Notes under the pieces: generated by a model
What the model saw: only the letters and a program-made list of their open reading frames with translations
What the model was told of the DNA's origin: nothing
Database searches by the model: none
Shown here: positions 34,220 through 44,109 of the stretch, piece after piece
Position numbering within the stretch: the first letter of the stretch is position 1
How the letters are laid out: each line of letters opens with the position of its first letter
DNA from: Hsuehochloa calcarea
Lineage: Eukaryota; Streptophyta; Magnoliopsida; Poales; Poaceae
DNA length: 64,000 nucleotides
Reading direction: 5' to 3'
Assembly (NCBI GenBank): GCA_036346395.1
Contig: CM070599.1
Span: 11,089,232 to 11,153,231, forward strand
Translations under genes and position numbers: made by a program

Positions 34220-34897
34220 TTAACTTTGACCCTTCTTCTTGAAGCTAGTACTCTTTTGCACAATCATCACATGACTGTTGCTTTTCTTAATGCTGTCCTC
34301 TGCAGTCTTAAGCATCATATGATGTTTGGTGAGATTCTTTTCTAAGCCATTCATATGGAAAGTCATAATGAACTGCCCATAGCTTGCAGGAAGCGAAGGA
34401 AGAATAAAATCTGTAGCCAACCCTTGACTAAGTGGAAAACCAAGTTTTTCCAAGCTCTGTGTGTAACCAACCATCTTGATCACATGACGGCTCACCGGAC
34501 TACCCTCAGTTAGCTTACACCCAAACAGTTTCTTTGAGATCTCATATCTCTCAGTTCTTGCTTGTGTCTCAGACATGCATTTGAGCGCCATGATCATATC
34601 GTAGGCCTCAATGTTCTCAAACTGCTTCTGAAGGTCTGAGTTCATTGCAGCAAGCATGAAACAGCTAACATCAAGGGACTCATCACATGCCCTTTTATAG
34701 GCTATTTTAAGAGCAGTAGCAGCATTCTCAGCAGGCACATTAGGAATTGGTTCCTCTAGAACATGTTCCTTTTTATCCTGCTTAAGAACGATTCTCAGGT
34801 TGCGGGACCAATCCACAAAATTTGTTCCATTCAGTTTTTCCTTATCAAGAATCGAACGTATAGCAAAACTGGATGTAGGTACAGTAGATGGTGCCAT
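34220..34897 (-). CDS. Angela-like copy B gag
   Basis: This 225-codon frame starts at 34897 with MAPSTVPTSSFAIRSILD and contains the copia gag (UBN2-type) fold: FVDWSRNLRIVLKQ, MSETQARTERYEISKKLF and LEKLGFPLSQGLATDFILPSLP. The start agrees with copy A and is the first ATG after a long leader. Toward the C-terminus the frame shifts near 34270 (MIVQKSTS), just before the basic linker leading to the zinc knuckle, so the complete polyprotein is not made. Gag forms the virus-like particle in the cytoplasm. Confidence 0.85.
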   Translation of the reverse strand: MAPSTVPTSSFAIRSILDKEKLNGTNFVDWSRNLRIVLKQDKKEHVLEEPIPNVPAENAATALKIAYKRACDESLDVSCFMLAAMNSDLQKQFENIEAYDMIMALKCMSETQARTERYEISKKLFGCKLTEGSPVSRHVIKMVGYTQSLEKLGFPLSQGLATDFILPSLPASYGQFIMTFHMNGLEKNLTKHHMMLKTAEDSIKKSNSHVMIVQKSTSFKKKGQS

Positions 34898-36316
34898 GAT
34901 CTACAACAGAAATATGCAAAACTAAGATATATGTTCAAGAAAAGTAACTTCAATTAAACAATTTAATGAAGATACTCCCACTGAATACCATATCACTCTT
35001 ATAACATTTAGTGATTCAAGACCGACAATCAATTAATCTACTAGTGAGCTTTGGCATCACTGCTAGAAGATTAGTGAATATGGTAAGCAACCCTTTGCTA
35101 ATCATATCTCTATATGACTCTTGTTGTTGGGCAGCATCTCTATGCTCCGGCACTCAACCCTATGTCCCAAGGTCCATAACCGTTATGATGACCTTGTCAA
35201 GTAAAACCAATGCTTGCGTGTAAGTGTTCTACACAAACCCATCTAGTCAAGGAATATTAATGGCACTTTGCTTTGACAAGACGTACCATCAAAATACAAG
35301 ACTATGGATGGTGCAGCTAATTGGGAGGGCATCAAATTAACTTAATATTATCACAGGGAAATTTACTTCTACCATGTTAAAAGCATATCAAGCAATTAAA
35401 TAACATGCATAGAAATAAATGAACATGAATATAAGGGCATTCACAGACAATCAAATTGCATTGTGATATAGTATGACCCTTCCTTATGGTGATCTCCATC
35501 GCCAAGCATCCTGTTCGCCATGTCTCCAAGTTGCCAAAACCTCCAAGTACTCCCACTAAGCCATTACTCCTAACAGCACTAGGGATAAAAATACAAGGAG
35601 TAAATTAGCACCACAAGTCGACACGCAGGCCGTTATACAAATATAGACAGCCTTGGGCTGCAATAAACATGACACGCAGGTCATGAACAATACATACATG
35701 CATGCATCTCATACATCATGGGTCATACTATTCACATCAATCCCTGCAACAACGAGTTAGCAAGGAATAGCAATGTATAGGGCAACAAGAACACGCACTA
35801 TACAAAAAGCGCGGTCCGATTACCCAGCACGGCGGTCTCGAAATTTTTCCCGGAACATGAATCTTATTCACGAAACCGAGCCTTGGAAATCATCAAATTA
35901 ATCATATCAACCCTATTCCGAACCGATCTGATCATTGCCTTAATACGACCACACACTGCGGCATACTCCGATAGCGGAATTTCGACCGGTAGGAGTATCA
36001 TGCAATGTGATCATGAACAAGCGCAATAAAATATCCGGTACTATTCGATCGTAACTCCGATTCGATCAACAACATTTATCTTCACGTGCTCCAATGGATT
36101 TACGATCCTTTATGCGCTCGATGGCGGAAACCGACTGGTAGAGGCAAGTCGTAATACGACCATACAAGCACGATCATGGAATAACGAATAAGAAATCCAT
36201 CTTACCACTAATGCACATGGACGATCAAATCGACCAGCAGAAACAGAGATAGATCACATATATAACTGCCACATATCACAATATGTGACCAATCCGAATC
36301 TAAAACCAGACGGCAT
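34898..36316 (-). other. Untranslated leader of Angela-like copy B
   Basis: 1.4 kb between primer-binding site and gag with no supported reading frame. AT-rich, nearly identical to 8975-10378 except in GC-rich patches. Presumably contains dimerisation and packaging signals, but none can be pinpointed. Confidence 0.6.
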
Positions 36317-36330
36317 GGCTCTGATACCAC
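36317..36330 (-). other. Angela-like copy B primer-binding site
   Basis: The plus strand GGCTCTGATACCAC is directly followed by the LTR start TGAAGGGG (36331). The complement GTGGTATCAGAGCC matches initiator tRNA-Met. Confidence 0.9.
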
Positions 36331-37953
36331 TGAAGGGGACGCGGCAAGGCTACGATAGCACAAACAAAATTTTTTACCACACAACTAAGGAACCACCGGT
36401 AGTAATAGATCACGAGATTACCACTAGACGCGCTGACTCGTAGCAAAAGTAGTCGTTGTAGCGAGTTGATACAGTCGTAGTCGTACTCATGACGCGTCTC
36501 CTCCTTCGAGTGGTCGTACTCGCCGCGCGTCTGCTCTTCCGAGTGGTTGTACTCACCACGCGACTTCTCCTCCGACTCCGGTGATAGTCACAGTCGCGGA
36601 TCGTCCTAGTGCTGATACTTCGCAACAACACCTCCGAGGTATCCACACGTATGGGGCAGGATCACCAGGTGCTGAAGTGCTAGCACCGGCAGCGTGGTTG
36701 AGAAGGCGTGGCTATTAGGGTTTCAGGAGTTCTTCCAAAGATCATCCTCTACCCTCAGCCCATGCCACCGCCCCTCTTTACATAGGCATCCGTGATGGGT
36801 CTCGAATTTGAGGCCCATTAGGAACTCGTGGCCTATACGAATTCGGATCACCATCCAAAACAGATCCTAACCCTTTAAGTGTGCGACCCTACATGTTCAT
36901 GTGCAATCGGTTATGACTCGGAAACTCTTTTCCGACCACCAGTCGTTAGCGGTACCTAGCAAAGACATAACGATTCCCAAATACACATAGAATATATTGA
37001 CGAACCTTGATGTAATATGATCTATGATCGGTCCTCATCACTTACGATCGATTCAGATTCCATACGACCATATCGTATTTGGTCCCGACCATTCAGAACT
37101 CCTCACGACTGTGTTCTTACCATCTCGTGATTACGCTCGACCGCCTACTACCAAAGACGTATCTCCATATGTCTAGTCCGTAACTGATCGAACTAAGTGA
37201 CCTACTCATACATTCTCCCTTTGCCTCAGGATATCTGGTTGAACTCCAGGTGAGATCAAGTGTCATCCATAGACTGTTCAATACTTTCTCGATTGAATGT
37301 TGGATAACTTCATGTGGTCGACACTTCGACCACTAGTGGCATGGCCATGCACTTTCTTTATCCAATCACCACGATGGGCCTAGAGACATATCTCCTGTTA
37401 TGTTACGAGGGGCAAATCACATCTCAACCAGTCATATCCCTCCGCATGTTTCATAGCATACCCGAAAGCTACCTTTATAACTACCTATATACGAGTAGCG
37501 TTTGGCAACCCCTAAGAGTGCTATTACACATGTAGGGAACCATGATAATCTTAGGTCGAAGGATTATACATCATCATTACTTGAGACTAACTAATGACAC
37601 TAAGATTCATAACAATCTCAATAGTGTCTCAATGATGGGTCTATCTAACCCCATATTCTCTAACATGTGCTCACATTATTGATTCGATATCCCCATATCC
37701 ATGACCGGTGAAACCAGGTCATCAATCAATATATGTGCTAGTCATAGAGTCACTGGTGTTCCGACCAGTGACCTCCGACCAGGGATACATTTAGAATGAC
37801 ATCATATAAGTTAAAGAGTTCCACCAACAAGTCACATACTTATTGATCTATAACAAATGATTCATTCAAGGAACACGATAACATATTATTAAAATCATGA
37901 ACATAATGAAATATCATCATCTCTATGATTGCCTCTAGGGCATATTTCCAACA
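36331..37953 (-). repeat. Angela-like copy B 5' LTR, complete
   Basis: Minus-strand ends TGTTGGAAATATGCCC (37953) and ...CGTCCCCTTCA (36331). It contains a 33-bp unit repeated three times at about 36480-36580. The flank beyond 37953 is GCGCC; the matching target duplication is lost with the truncated 3' LTR. Confidence 0.92.
36480..36582. repeat. 33-bp tandem repeat, three units, inside Angela LTR
   Basis: Units beginning GTCGTACTCATGACGCG, GTCGTACTCGCCGCGCG and GTTGTACTCACCACGCG are spaced 33-34 bp apart. The antisense frame reads STTT plus arginine-rich 11-residue repeats (within 36410-36646); I treat that as a by-product of the 33-bp period, not as a gene. Copy A has the same array, scrambled, at 10535-10640. 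Confidence 0.7.
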
Positions 37954-38329
37954 GCGCCGTGTCGGCGCTCTAGCTCTTGTGCACCTCTGCGCGCAGGCCT
38001 TGCCATAGTCAGCATGCATGCAGTTGATTATGCCGTGAACGAATGAGCTAGCTAGGCAAACAGAGATATATCAAGATTATATAGATCAGGCTGCAACTTT
38101 GCAAGAGGATTTGAGCTCGCTGATCTTAATTACTCATGAGCAAAAGGGCTAATCTGATACAGTATGATGATATCTTGCACCAAGAGTGCACTTGTTTTGA
38201 GCTAAAAATGGGGAGGGAGAGGGGATAGCTTTGGAGTTTTGATTCAAGAAATGAGTTTTATGAGTTAATTAAGTCATGATGGCCCCTCCCTGGTGAAGAA
38301 TCTGGACCCGCCATTATAGGTTAATAGAG
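37954..38329. other. Unassigned spacer
   Basis: 376 bp between the Angela 5' LTR and LTRX. No frame, repeat or known element recognised. It may be the original target of the Angela insertion, perhaps low-copy DNA. Confidence 0.4.
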
Positions 38330-38929
38330 TGTTTTGGTGATTAATGATAAATCTATTTATGAGACTAATATTTTTTTGTTATATCTTGTGTGTAGTCCAA
38401 TTTGGATATAAAGGTGAAATTCAACGAGGTATGCAGTCGACATCATATTTCTTATATATTGTTGCATTCCTCGGAGCCAAAATATAGGTTGAACCCCACC
38501 ATTAGTCTAACTTGAATATGTGCATATGTTCCCATTACACATTTGTGTATGCACACATTTTGGGGGAGTTTACTCTATATTTTGTGGTTTCATTAGTATT
38601 GATCCATATTCCGTTCTCCACATATATTTGGGATCTCTACTTTGGAACATATCTTTGAGTATATATAAAACTTGTGTAGTTAGTATATATTCGTTTGTTC
38701 TCTCATTTATCTACCTTCAATTATGTGCAAATTGAAGTGGTTATCATCAATTACTAAAGAGGGAAAGATTGAAGTATCTTATCCCACCATTATGAGTTAA
38801 TGATATGGTGTGGGAATTAATGATAATCATATTGTGGAACTAACATTTTTCATGAGTTAGATGAATAGGTTATGTTCCAGGGTGATGAAGACGTGAGATG
38901 ATCATGAGTTGATCATCATGTCTAGTGCA

Positions 38930-39085
38930 GTCCCATCATGTGTTGATGGAGGTCAAGTGAAAGAATGCATCATGTGTTGATGCATATTTAGACTCGTGAT
39001 GAAGAAATCATCATGTGTTGATGATGTTCAACACAAGATCCCGTAGTGAAGAAGATCATCATGTGTTGATGATTATCATGTCAAT
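38930..39085 (+). repeat. Spaced near-palindromes in LTRX (CATCATGTGTTGATG)
   Basis: The motif TCATCATGTGTTGATGA or a close variant occurs about four times, near 38935, 38965, 39012 and 39056. Each can fold as a TCATCA/TGATGA hairpin. Spacing is irregular (30-50 bp). Confidence 0.65.
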
Positions 39086-39332
39086 GACCCGGACTTGAAG
39101 TGATGATGTGCGTCATCAAGCTTCAAGAAGATGCAAGGCAAAGATATGATTAGCTAGGGCTAAGAATGTGTACCTAGTCTTTTACCGGTCTTGGTGTTTG
39201 GTTAGAAGACCGGATTGCTAGTATAGCTTGTCGTACTATTAAGAGGGGTTTTGACTAGTAGCATGAGTTAGTCATGTGTTGATAGCTCATTGTGCTTGCT
39301 CTAGCTCATCTTTGCATAGTGCTATTATTTAC

Positions 39333-39549
39333 GAATGTGTTTTGCAAATAGTTGATGCCCATGCATGATTCTTGTAGCATTTGACTTGAGTTTGTAAATG
39401 TGTTTTGCAAATGGTTTAAGTCCATGTACCTTATTCCTTGTGGTGTTGATTTTAAAAGTTGGCAAATGTGTTTTGTAACTTGTTGAGAATCTCACCTATA
39501 ATCCTTGCTTGAATTGCACTCAAATTGGCAAATGTGTTTTGCAAATTGA
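39333..39549 (+). repeat. Four spaced copies of AATGTGTTTTGCAAAT in LTRX
   Basis: Copies at about 39334-39349, 39397-39412, 39465-39480 (ends TTTGTAACT) and 39531-39546, roughly 63-68 bp apart, with otherwise unrelated sequence between. The phasing suggests protein-binding sites or an old tandem array; function unknown. Confidence 0.7.
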
Positions 39550-40777
39550 GTTAAGCAAAGTGCAAAGCTCTCTGTGGTCTGGCGGTCTGACCACCAATCT
39601 CGACCGGTCTGACCGGTGGTATATCGGTCGGACCGCCATGTATTGGGCGGTCAGACTGATTGCTTCTTGAGCTAATTCTCTGTGCGGTAGTACCGTCGTT
39701 AAAGAAACGGTACTACCGGAGAGCGGAAGTACTGGAGTCTTTAGCGGTATGTTTTTTCCAGAGAAGGCAATATTTGGAATGTCATTTCATTTCCTTGAGC
39801 GGTCAGACCGCCTCCCTTTGGCAATGGATCGAGGAAGCGGTCGGACCGACCATTAGTTGGCGGTCCGATTGGCAGTGAGTCTAATGGCTAGTTTTATAGC
39901 CGTTGGCTCTTGGGTGGACCGACCGGCCATTAGTTGGCGGTCAGACCAGCCTGTCTCTGATTCAATGAAATCTTTCCTCCAACGTCTAGTTTTTGTGTGT
40001 GGGCCATAAATACCCACTTTGGCTGGTTGGAAGTAGCTGTTGTTGGTGCCCATATTCATTCTTTAAGCAAAGAGCAAGCCTCTCATCTCTTTTGTGCATG
40101 TGTTACACTTAGTGAGCTTGGAGAGCCAACCCTAAGTGCATGTGTTACCTTAGGTAGTGGATTGTGTATCCATTGAGCTTAGATACTTGATTAGTTCAAG
40201 TGAAAGTCATAGACTTGTTACTCTTAGTTTTTGCCGACACCTAGACGGCGTGGAGGCATCGTGTCCAGTGATCTTCTCAAGAAGCTTGTGAGAAGACCCA
40301 GTGTGGTTGTGAGTGGTTTGGTGCTCACCATCTCTAGAGTGGAGGAAGAGCAACCCGAGTGGATCGAGGTGTTGGTTCGTGTTGGAACCGGTCCAAGTGG
40401 TTGGACTTACCTTGTAGGTGTTGACTTAATTTCTGGAGCCGATTCAATTCGTTTGGGATTACCTCAACGTGGATTAGGGAGACCGGCAAGTCTCCTAACA
40501 CCACTGTAAAATATCATCGTGTCTATTGTGATTTGTTCTTGTGCTTTACTTTGAGAAATTTATATTACTTTCTTTAATTGCTTATATATCTTTGTATGAT
40601 TGCTCTCATTCATTTGTATTCATATTATTGGTACACTTAGTCAAGCCTAGTTGATTTAGGTTTTAATTGTGTAAAACTAAATTGTTATTAGTTTCTGCAT
40701 TATAAAATTTGTTTTAGCCAAAGAGTTTTTAAAACTGTTTATTCAACCCCCCTTTAGTCGGTCTCCTCGATCTTACA

Positions 40778-41340
40778 CCCGGCACCAACCAGGTCATGAT
40801 GTTGACACTAGGGCACCACCGCATCATTGGCGTTGGCGTGGACGCCGCTCTTGAACTACGCGAGCATCGAGCGCATGCTCGCGATCGCGACGGTCGTCGT
40901 CGTCAAGGCCCCGGCCGACCACTGCGGCGCCACGCCTACTTGGACACCAGCCCCGCGAGTTCCTCTGTCTCGGCCGAAGCCCCAACCACGTCCCCCGGCT
41001 GCACTTCCATCGTCGTGGCCACGGAACCGAGCACGACCCAGAGCTCAGAGGTCACCAGCTTGGCATTCATCAGCTCCCATAGCCTCGCCCCCTTTCTCGT
41101 GCAGTCAGCGAGTAGGAATCACAGCTTCTACATGACTGCATCGCCATGTGCAATGGACAGCCGAGCACAATGGGGCCGTCGTGGCCGCTGCTAACGACGC
41201 CATGGACCTCCTCAAGAGAGCTGGGAGCACGACCACATTGCGGCCGGCGACTCGCCCTACCTAAATTTTTATCCTGGTCCACCCCTAGCTGTGGCTGCAA
41301 CTCCCCTGAGCTGTCCCTTATAGAAACGATCGTTTATTTA
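40778..41340 (-). pseudogene. GC-rich possible gene fragment, unrecognised
   Basis: This block is strongly GC-rich, like grass coding exons and unlike its neighbours. On the minus strand a coherent stretch (about 41105-40935) reads KGARLWELMNAKLVTSEL followed by VVLGSVATTMEVQPGD, and after a shift VGVAPQWSAGALTTTTVAIA. On the plus strand the frames are proline/arginine-rich and less protein-like. I do not recognise the family. It could be a host gene remnant or a fragment captured by a transposon; stops and shifts make it non-coding as read. Confidence 0.3.
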
Positions 41341-41587
41341 GTGAGTTGAATGAAAAAGAGTTAAACAACAATAAATTTATCCTTAGGAAATTTTGTAGAT
41401 ACATTTAGCATGTTCTTTGGAAAATTTGTAAATAACTTGTTTTTTTCCCTGAACTCTTCTCACGCATGTTTGAAAGCAGGACCCTAATGGACATTACCGG
41501 CTTGTATTAGGGGCTTGTCATGTAATCTAGGAGGAATTAGAATCTAAAAGGGGAAGCACAACTGGCTGGTTGTAGTCTTAATGTGGT

Positions 41588-41624
41588 GGGGTTTGGGGGT
41601 GGGGGTGGGGGTGGGGGTGGGGCT
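41588..41624 (+). other. G-rich run, potential G-quadruplex
   Basis: Six runs of four to five guanines separated mostly by single thymines (GGGGGTGGGGGT repeated). This meets the usual G4 consensus with one-base loops. Folding in vivo is not shown. Confidence 0.7.
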
Positions 41625-41661
41625 CCGAGATTCCTCCAGAAAGTTTCTTGTGTTCTGCTTG

Positions 41662-41684
41662 TGTAATGATCCTAGATCATTACA
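41662..41684. repeat. Perfect 10-bp inverted repeat with 3-nt loop
   Basis: Arms TGTAATGATC and GATCATTACA flank CTA. The arms begin TG and end CA like LTR termini, so this might be a head-to-tail scar of an LTR element; a chance palindrome is also possible. Confidence 0.55.
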
Positions 41685-41880
41685 GGGTAAACACCACCGG
41701 GAGTATTGCCGGGCAGCAACGGCTTCTTTGAGCAGAGACGAGACTATAGATGAGGGTGAAGACATAGATGAGAAAAGACTATTTCATTCTTCTTTCTTAA
41801 TTCCAAATGATAACAATGGATCTCCTTATATAGAGGCGGTAGACCATAATAAAGGTTAGAAACAAACCCAAAAGATAGCA
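41685..41880 (-). repeat. LTR-like fragment
   Basis: A minus-strand TATA-like region (CTATATAAGGAG, about 41822-41834) near a T/C-rich stretch resembles the degraded LTR blocks at 29340-30060. Ends not found. Confidence 0.3.
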
Positions 41881-41959
41881 ACTAACCAAAATGAAATAAC
41901 AAACAACGAAACTAACAAAAAGGAAATAACCTAAAAACAAAGCTTGGATGACAAGAGAG

Positions 41960-42345
41960 GGATTGACTTAGTCTCCAAGAAGGAGCATAGCAAGACAAAA
42001 CACACTGCAAGACATTCGAAGAATTTCAAGTGTTTTGATTACCAAGAGAAGGGACATTTTGCCTCGGTGTGCCCTAACAAGCTGGATGACAAGCAAATGT
42101 CATTAAGAAAGAGGTAAAGAGGTAAGGAGCAAGAAAATAAGATAAGGCACATAAGCAAAAGGCTAACTTGCTACAATTGCCGGGATAAGCGACATATTGG
42201 TAGAGATTGTCCCATGGATAAAATTCCGAAGCCTATTCTTTATGATGATCACTATTCCAAAGCAAGGCTGCCCACTATCGAGCGTACACACCATGCGAGA
42301 TCGCGGTAGGTACTTCGGCCATTTACGATTCTTGAAAGAAGACAC
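41960..42345 (+). pseudogene. Retrotransposon gag remnant with two zinc knuckles
   Basis: The plus-strand frame reads KCFDYQEKGHFASVCPNK, a CCHC knuckle with the second cysteine replaced by tyrosine, then about 40 codons later CYNCRDKRHIGRDC, a perfect C-X2-C-X4-H-X4-C knuckle followed by PMDKIPKPILYDDHYSK. Stop codons lie between (about 42115) and after (near 42307). Nucleocapsid-type RNA binding is the family role. The parent element is not otherwise preserved. Confidence 0.65.
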
Positions 42346-42478
42346 GAGTTAGAAATCATTTTTAAGGAGGAAAAGACAAGTAAGGACACCAGATAGACAA
42401 ATAAAATATTTTAGGTTTTGAAAATAAGTCCTTAGGGTTTGTCTGTTTTAACTACGATTGCGACCTACAGTCGATATG

Positions 42479-43199
42479 ACTCTGATACCATATTTGGCGA
42501 ACCCGAGAGTAGAAGGATCTCATATTCTCTTTGTTTCCCACACTAGTCCAGGAACAGCTAGTGTACATAGTTCAACTAAAATGACAACAAGTCCATATCT
42601 CGCAGTTTATTCATATTATCATAGTTTTATTACAAAAGGGCACAAGGTCTAAAGAAAAGTACAGTGGGAACATAAGGTAGTAGTAGGCCACACGATACGC
42701 CATAGGCAAACCTAGTTGTCCAAGCTTTCTCCAACAACGTAGTAATCCTCCTCTGATCAATAATTTATTAAGCAAGGTGTGTACGAAATGTATTCCGCAA
42801 GTTACACCCAATAACATGACATAATGCATGAGGGAATGACAAAAGATGGCTTATATGGCTAAGTTTGCATAAAATAATAATTTTAGTTTAAATATATTTA
42901 CTAAGTTTCAAGGCAATTACACTATATCTATGATTTTAAATCTTTAATCATCATTTTGAGGGTAGGATAAACCTCCTAGAAGATTGGTGAAGTAGGAACC
43001 CCCTTAACACGGGCTATCTAGCCAATTTTTCCTAATTTGGACAAACTATCCAAAATCATTTGTGTCAAAATAATTTTTAAATCAAAACCAAAGTCTAATC
43101 CGTGAAAGGCTTTTCTCAGTATGTCCATGATTATGGACACAACTATTCGAATAGTTTTACACTAAACAGAGGTTGTACGACTTTACTAACAAGAGATAG
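42479..43199 (-). repeat. GYP3: primer-binding site and LTR part, interrupted by GD2
   Basis: CTCTGATACCA at 42480-42490 is a reverse-complement tRNA-Met primer site; LTR-like sequence beginning TTTGGCGAACCCGAG follows and continues to the GD2 insertion at 43199, resuming at 49029-49251 until GD3. Gypsy identity is inferred from the primer site and the likely TGTCGCGACCC-type start, here degraded. Frames in it (for example 42611-42829) look accidental. Confidence 0.5.
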
Positions 43200-43727
43200 T
43201 GTGGATATCATGGGGATATGCTCATGATCTTAGGATGATGTTACAATTGGCAATGTCGTTGAAGGTTTGTCGATTCACGCGTTTTTGGCAAAAATTCAGT
43301 TCTGTCAGGTCATTGGTGGTCAGACCGGCCAGTGACGGTCCGACCGGCCATGGGCGGCGGTCGGACCGACCATTATATTTATTGGAGTTTTGAGCTGGGC
43401 CAAAAATAGAGGGTGTAGGCAAGAGAGGGGTTTCTAATGCACTTGGTCTCATAATTTTTGGAGTCTCCATTCAAAAGATCTATTCGTTTGAAATTTCCAG
43501 AGAGGTTTCGGTTTTCAGGTGCTGAAAATTAGCTAAGTCCCTTCTAGGCGGTCTGACCGGCCACAAGGCGGTCAGATCGGCCATTGAATGACGGTACAAC
43601 TAGTTTTCACTTGGTTCGTCGGCTTTCGCAGCGACGATGTTCGTTGATTGAGTCAAGTTCATGAGTTTCAGTGCATATGTGTTGCATGATGCATGTTTTG
43701 ATATGTGGTGCGTGATGCATGTTTTCG
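43200..43727 (+). repeat. GD2 5' LTR, truncated
   Basis: Starts TGTGGATATCATGG and matches the start of the GD2 3' LTR (same CATTATATTTATTGGAG block). Ends near 43727 without the promoter or R/U5 parts. GGTCNGACC dyads at 43318, 43337 (GGTCCGACC) and 43359. Confidence 0.85.
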
Positions 43728-43730
43728 TAG

Positions 43731-44099
43731 CCCGAAAGGACTTAGTCGATTTTCAACCCCTGAAAATCCGAAACCTACTAGAAACTTTAAACCAATAGAA
43801 CTTTTGACTGGAGACTCCAAAAATTATGGGACCAAGTGTAATAGAATCCCCTCTCTTGCCTACACCATCTATTTTTGGCCCAACTCATTTTGACACTTTT
43901 TGGTCACGGCCGGTCCGACCGCCGATCATGGCCGGTCTGACCGATTTAGGACCGGTCGGACCGCCATGCTATGGCGGTCGGATCATCACACCGACAGCTC
44001 AAACTTTGTCAAAAACACGTGAAACGACAAACTGTTAACGTCATTGCCAATTGTCACATCATCCTAAGATCTGGAGTATATCCCCATGATATCCACACC
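43731..44099 (-). repeat. Inverted LTR fragment inside GD2
   Basis: Plus strand ends ...CCAATTGTCACATCATCCTAAG...GATATCCACA, the reverse of the LTR start. Its GGTC block matches the GD1 LTR (CATGCTATGGCGGTCGGA) better than GD2's own LTR, so it came from another family member. With 43200-43570 it forms an imperfect fold-back of about 900 bp. Confidence 0.85.
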
Positions 44100-44109
44100 T
44101 TCGGATTAG

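Larger units (their letters stand above)
25842..37391. repeat. Right copy (B) of the 11.5 kb direct duplication
   Basis: Homologous to 1-11448, same orientation and order. Copy B continues beyond the point where copy A is interrupted, through the rest of the Angela 5' LTR to 37953. It has more open reading frames than copy A, and its GGTC arrays are regular. Confidence 0.93.
30105..37953 (-). mobile_element. Angela-like Ty1/copia retrotransposon, copy B
   Basis: Minus-strand element: truncated 3' LTR (30105-30950), RNase H, RT, integrase, protease, gag (start 34897), 1.4 kb leader, primer-binding site and complete 5' LTR (36331-37953, 1623 bp). The domain order gag-PR-INT-RT-RH is that of Ty1/copia. 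Frames are long but interrupted by a few shifts and one stop. The two LTRs differ by several substitutions in the overlapping part, so the insertion is older than GD1 or GD3. Confidence 0.92.
38330..40777 (+). repeat. LTRX: long solo-LTR-like unit with internal spaced repeats
   Basis: It runs from TGTTTTGGTGATTAATG to a terminus ...CTCGATCTTACA preceded by CAACCCCCCTTTAGTCGG, which resembles the CACCCCCCTTAGTCGCC-type ends of the GD LTRs. It carries GGTCNGACC dyads at 39584, 39606 and 39626 and more up to 39950. No internal domain and no clear target duplication, so solo-LTR status is inferred. Frames such as 40231-40509 have no recognisable content. Confidence 0.55.

Noticed and set aside
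36410..36646. Arg/Ser/Thr-rich repeated protein on the minus strand
   Set aside because: Explained by a 33-bp tandem repeat in the Angela LTR; not kept in frame in copy A.
40231..40509. 92-codon frame MPTPRRRGG... in LTRX
   Set aside because: Inside a non-coding LTR-like unit, no recognisable domain and no sister copy in the window.
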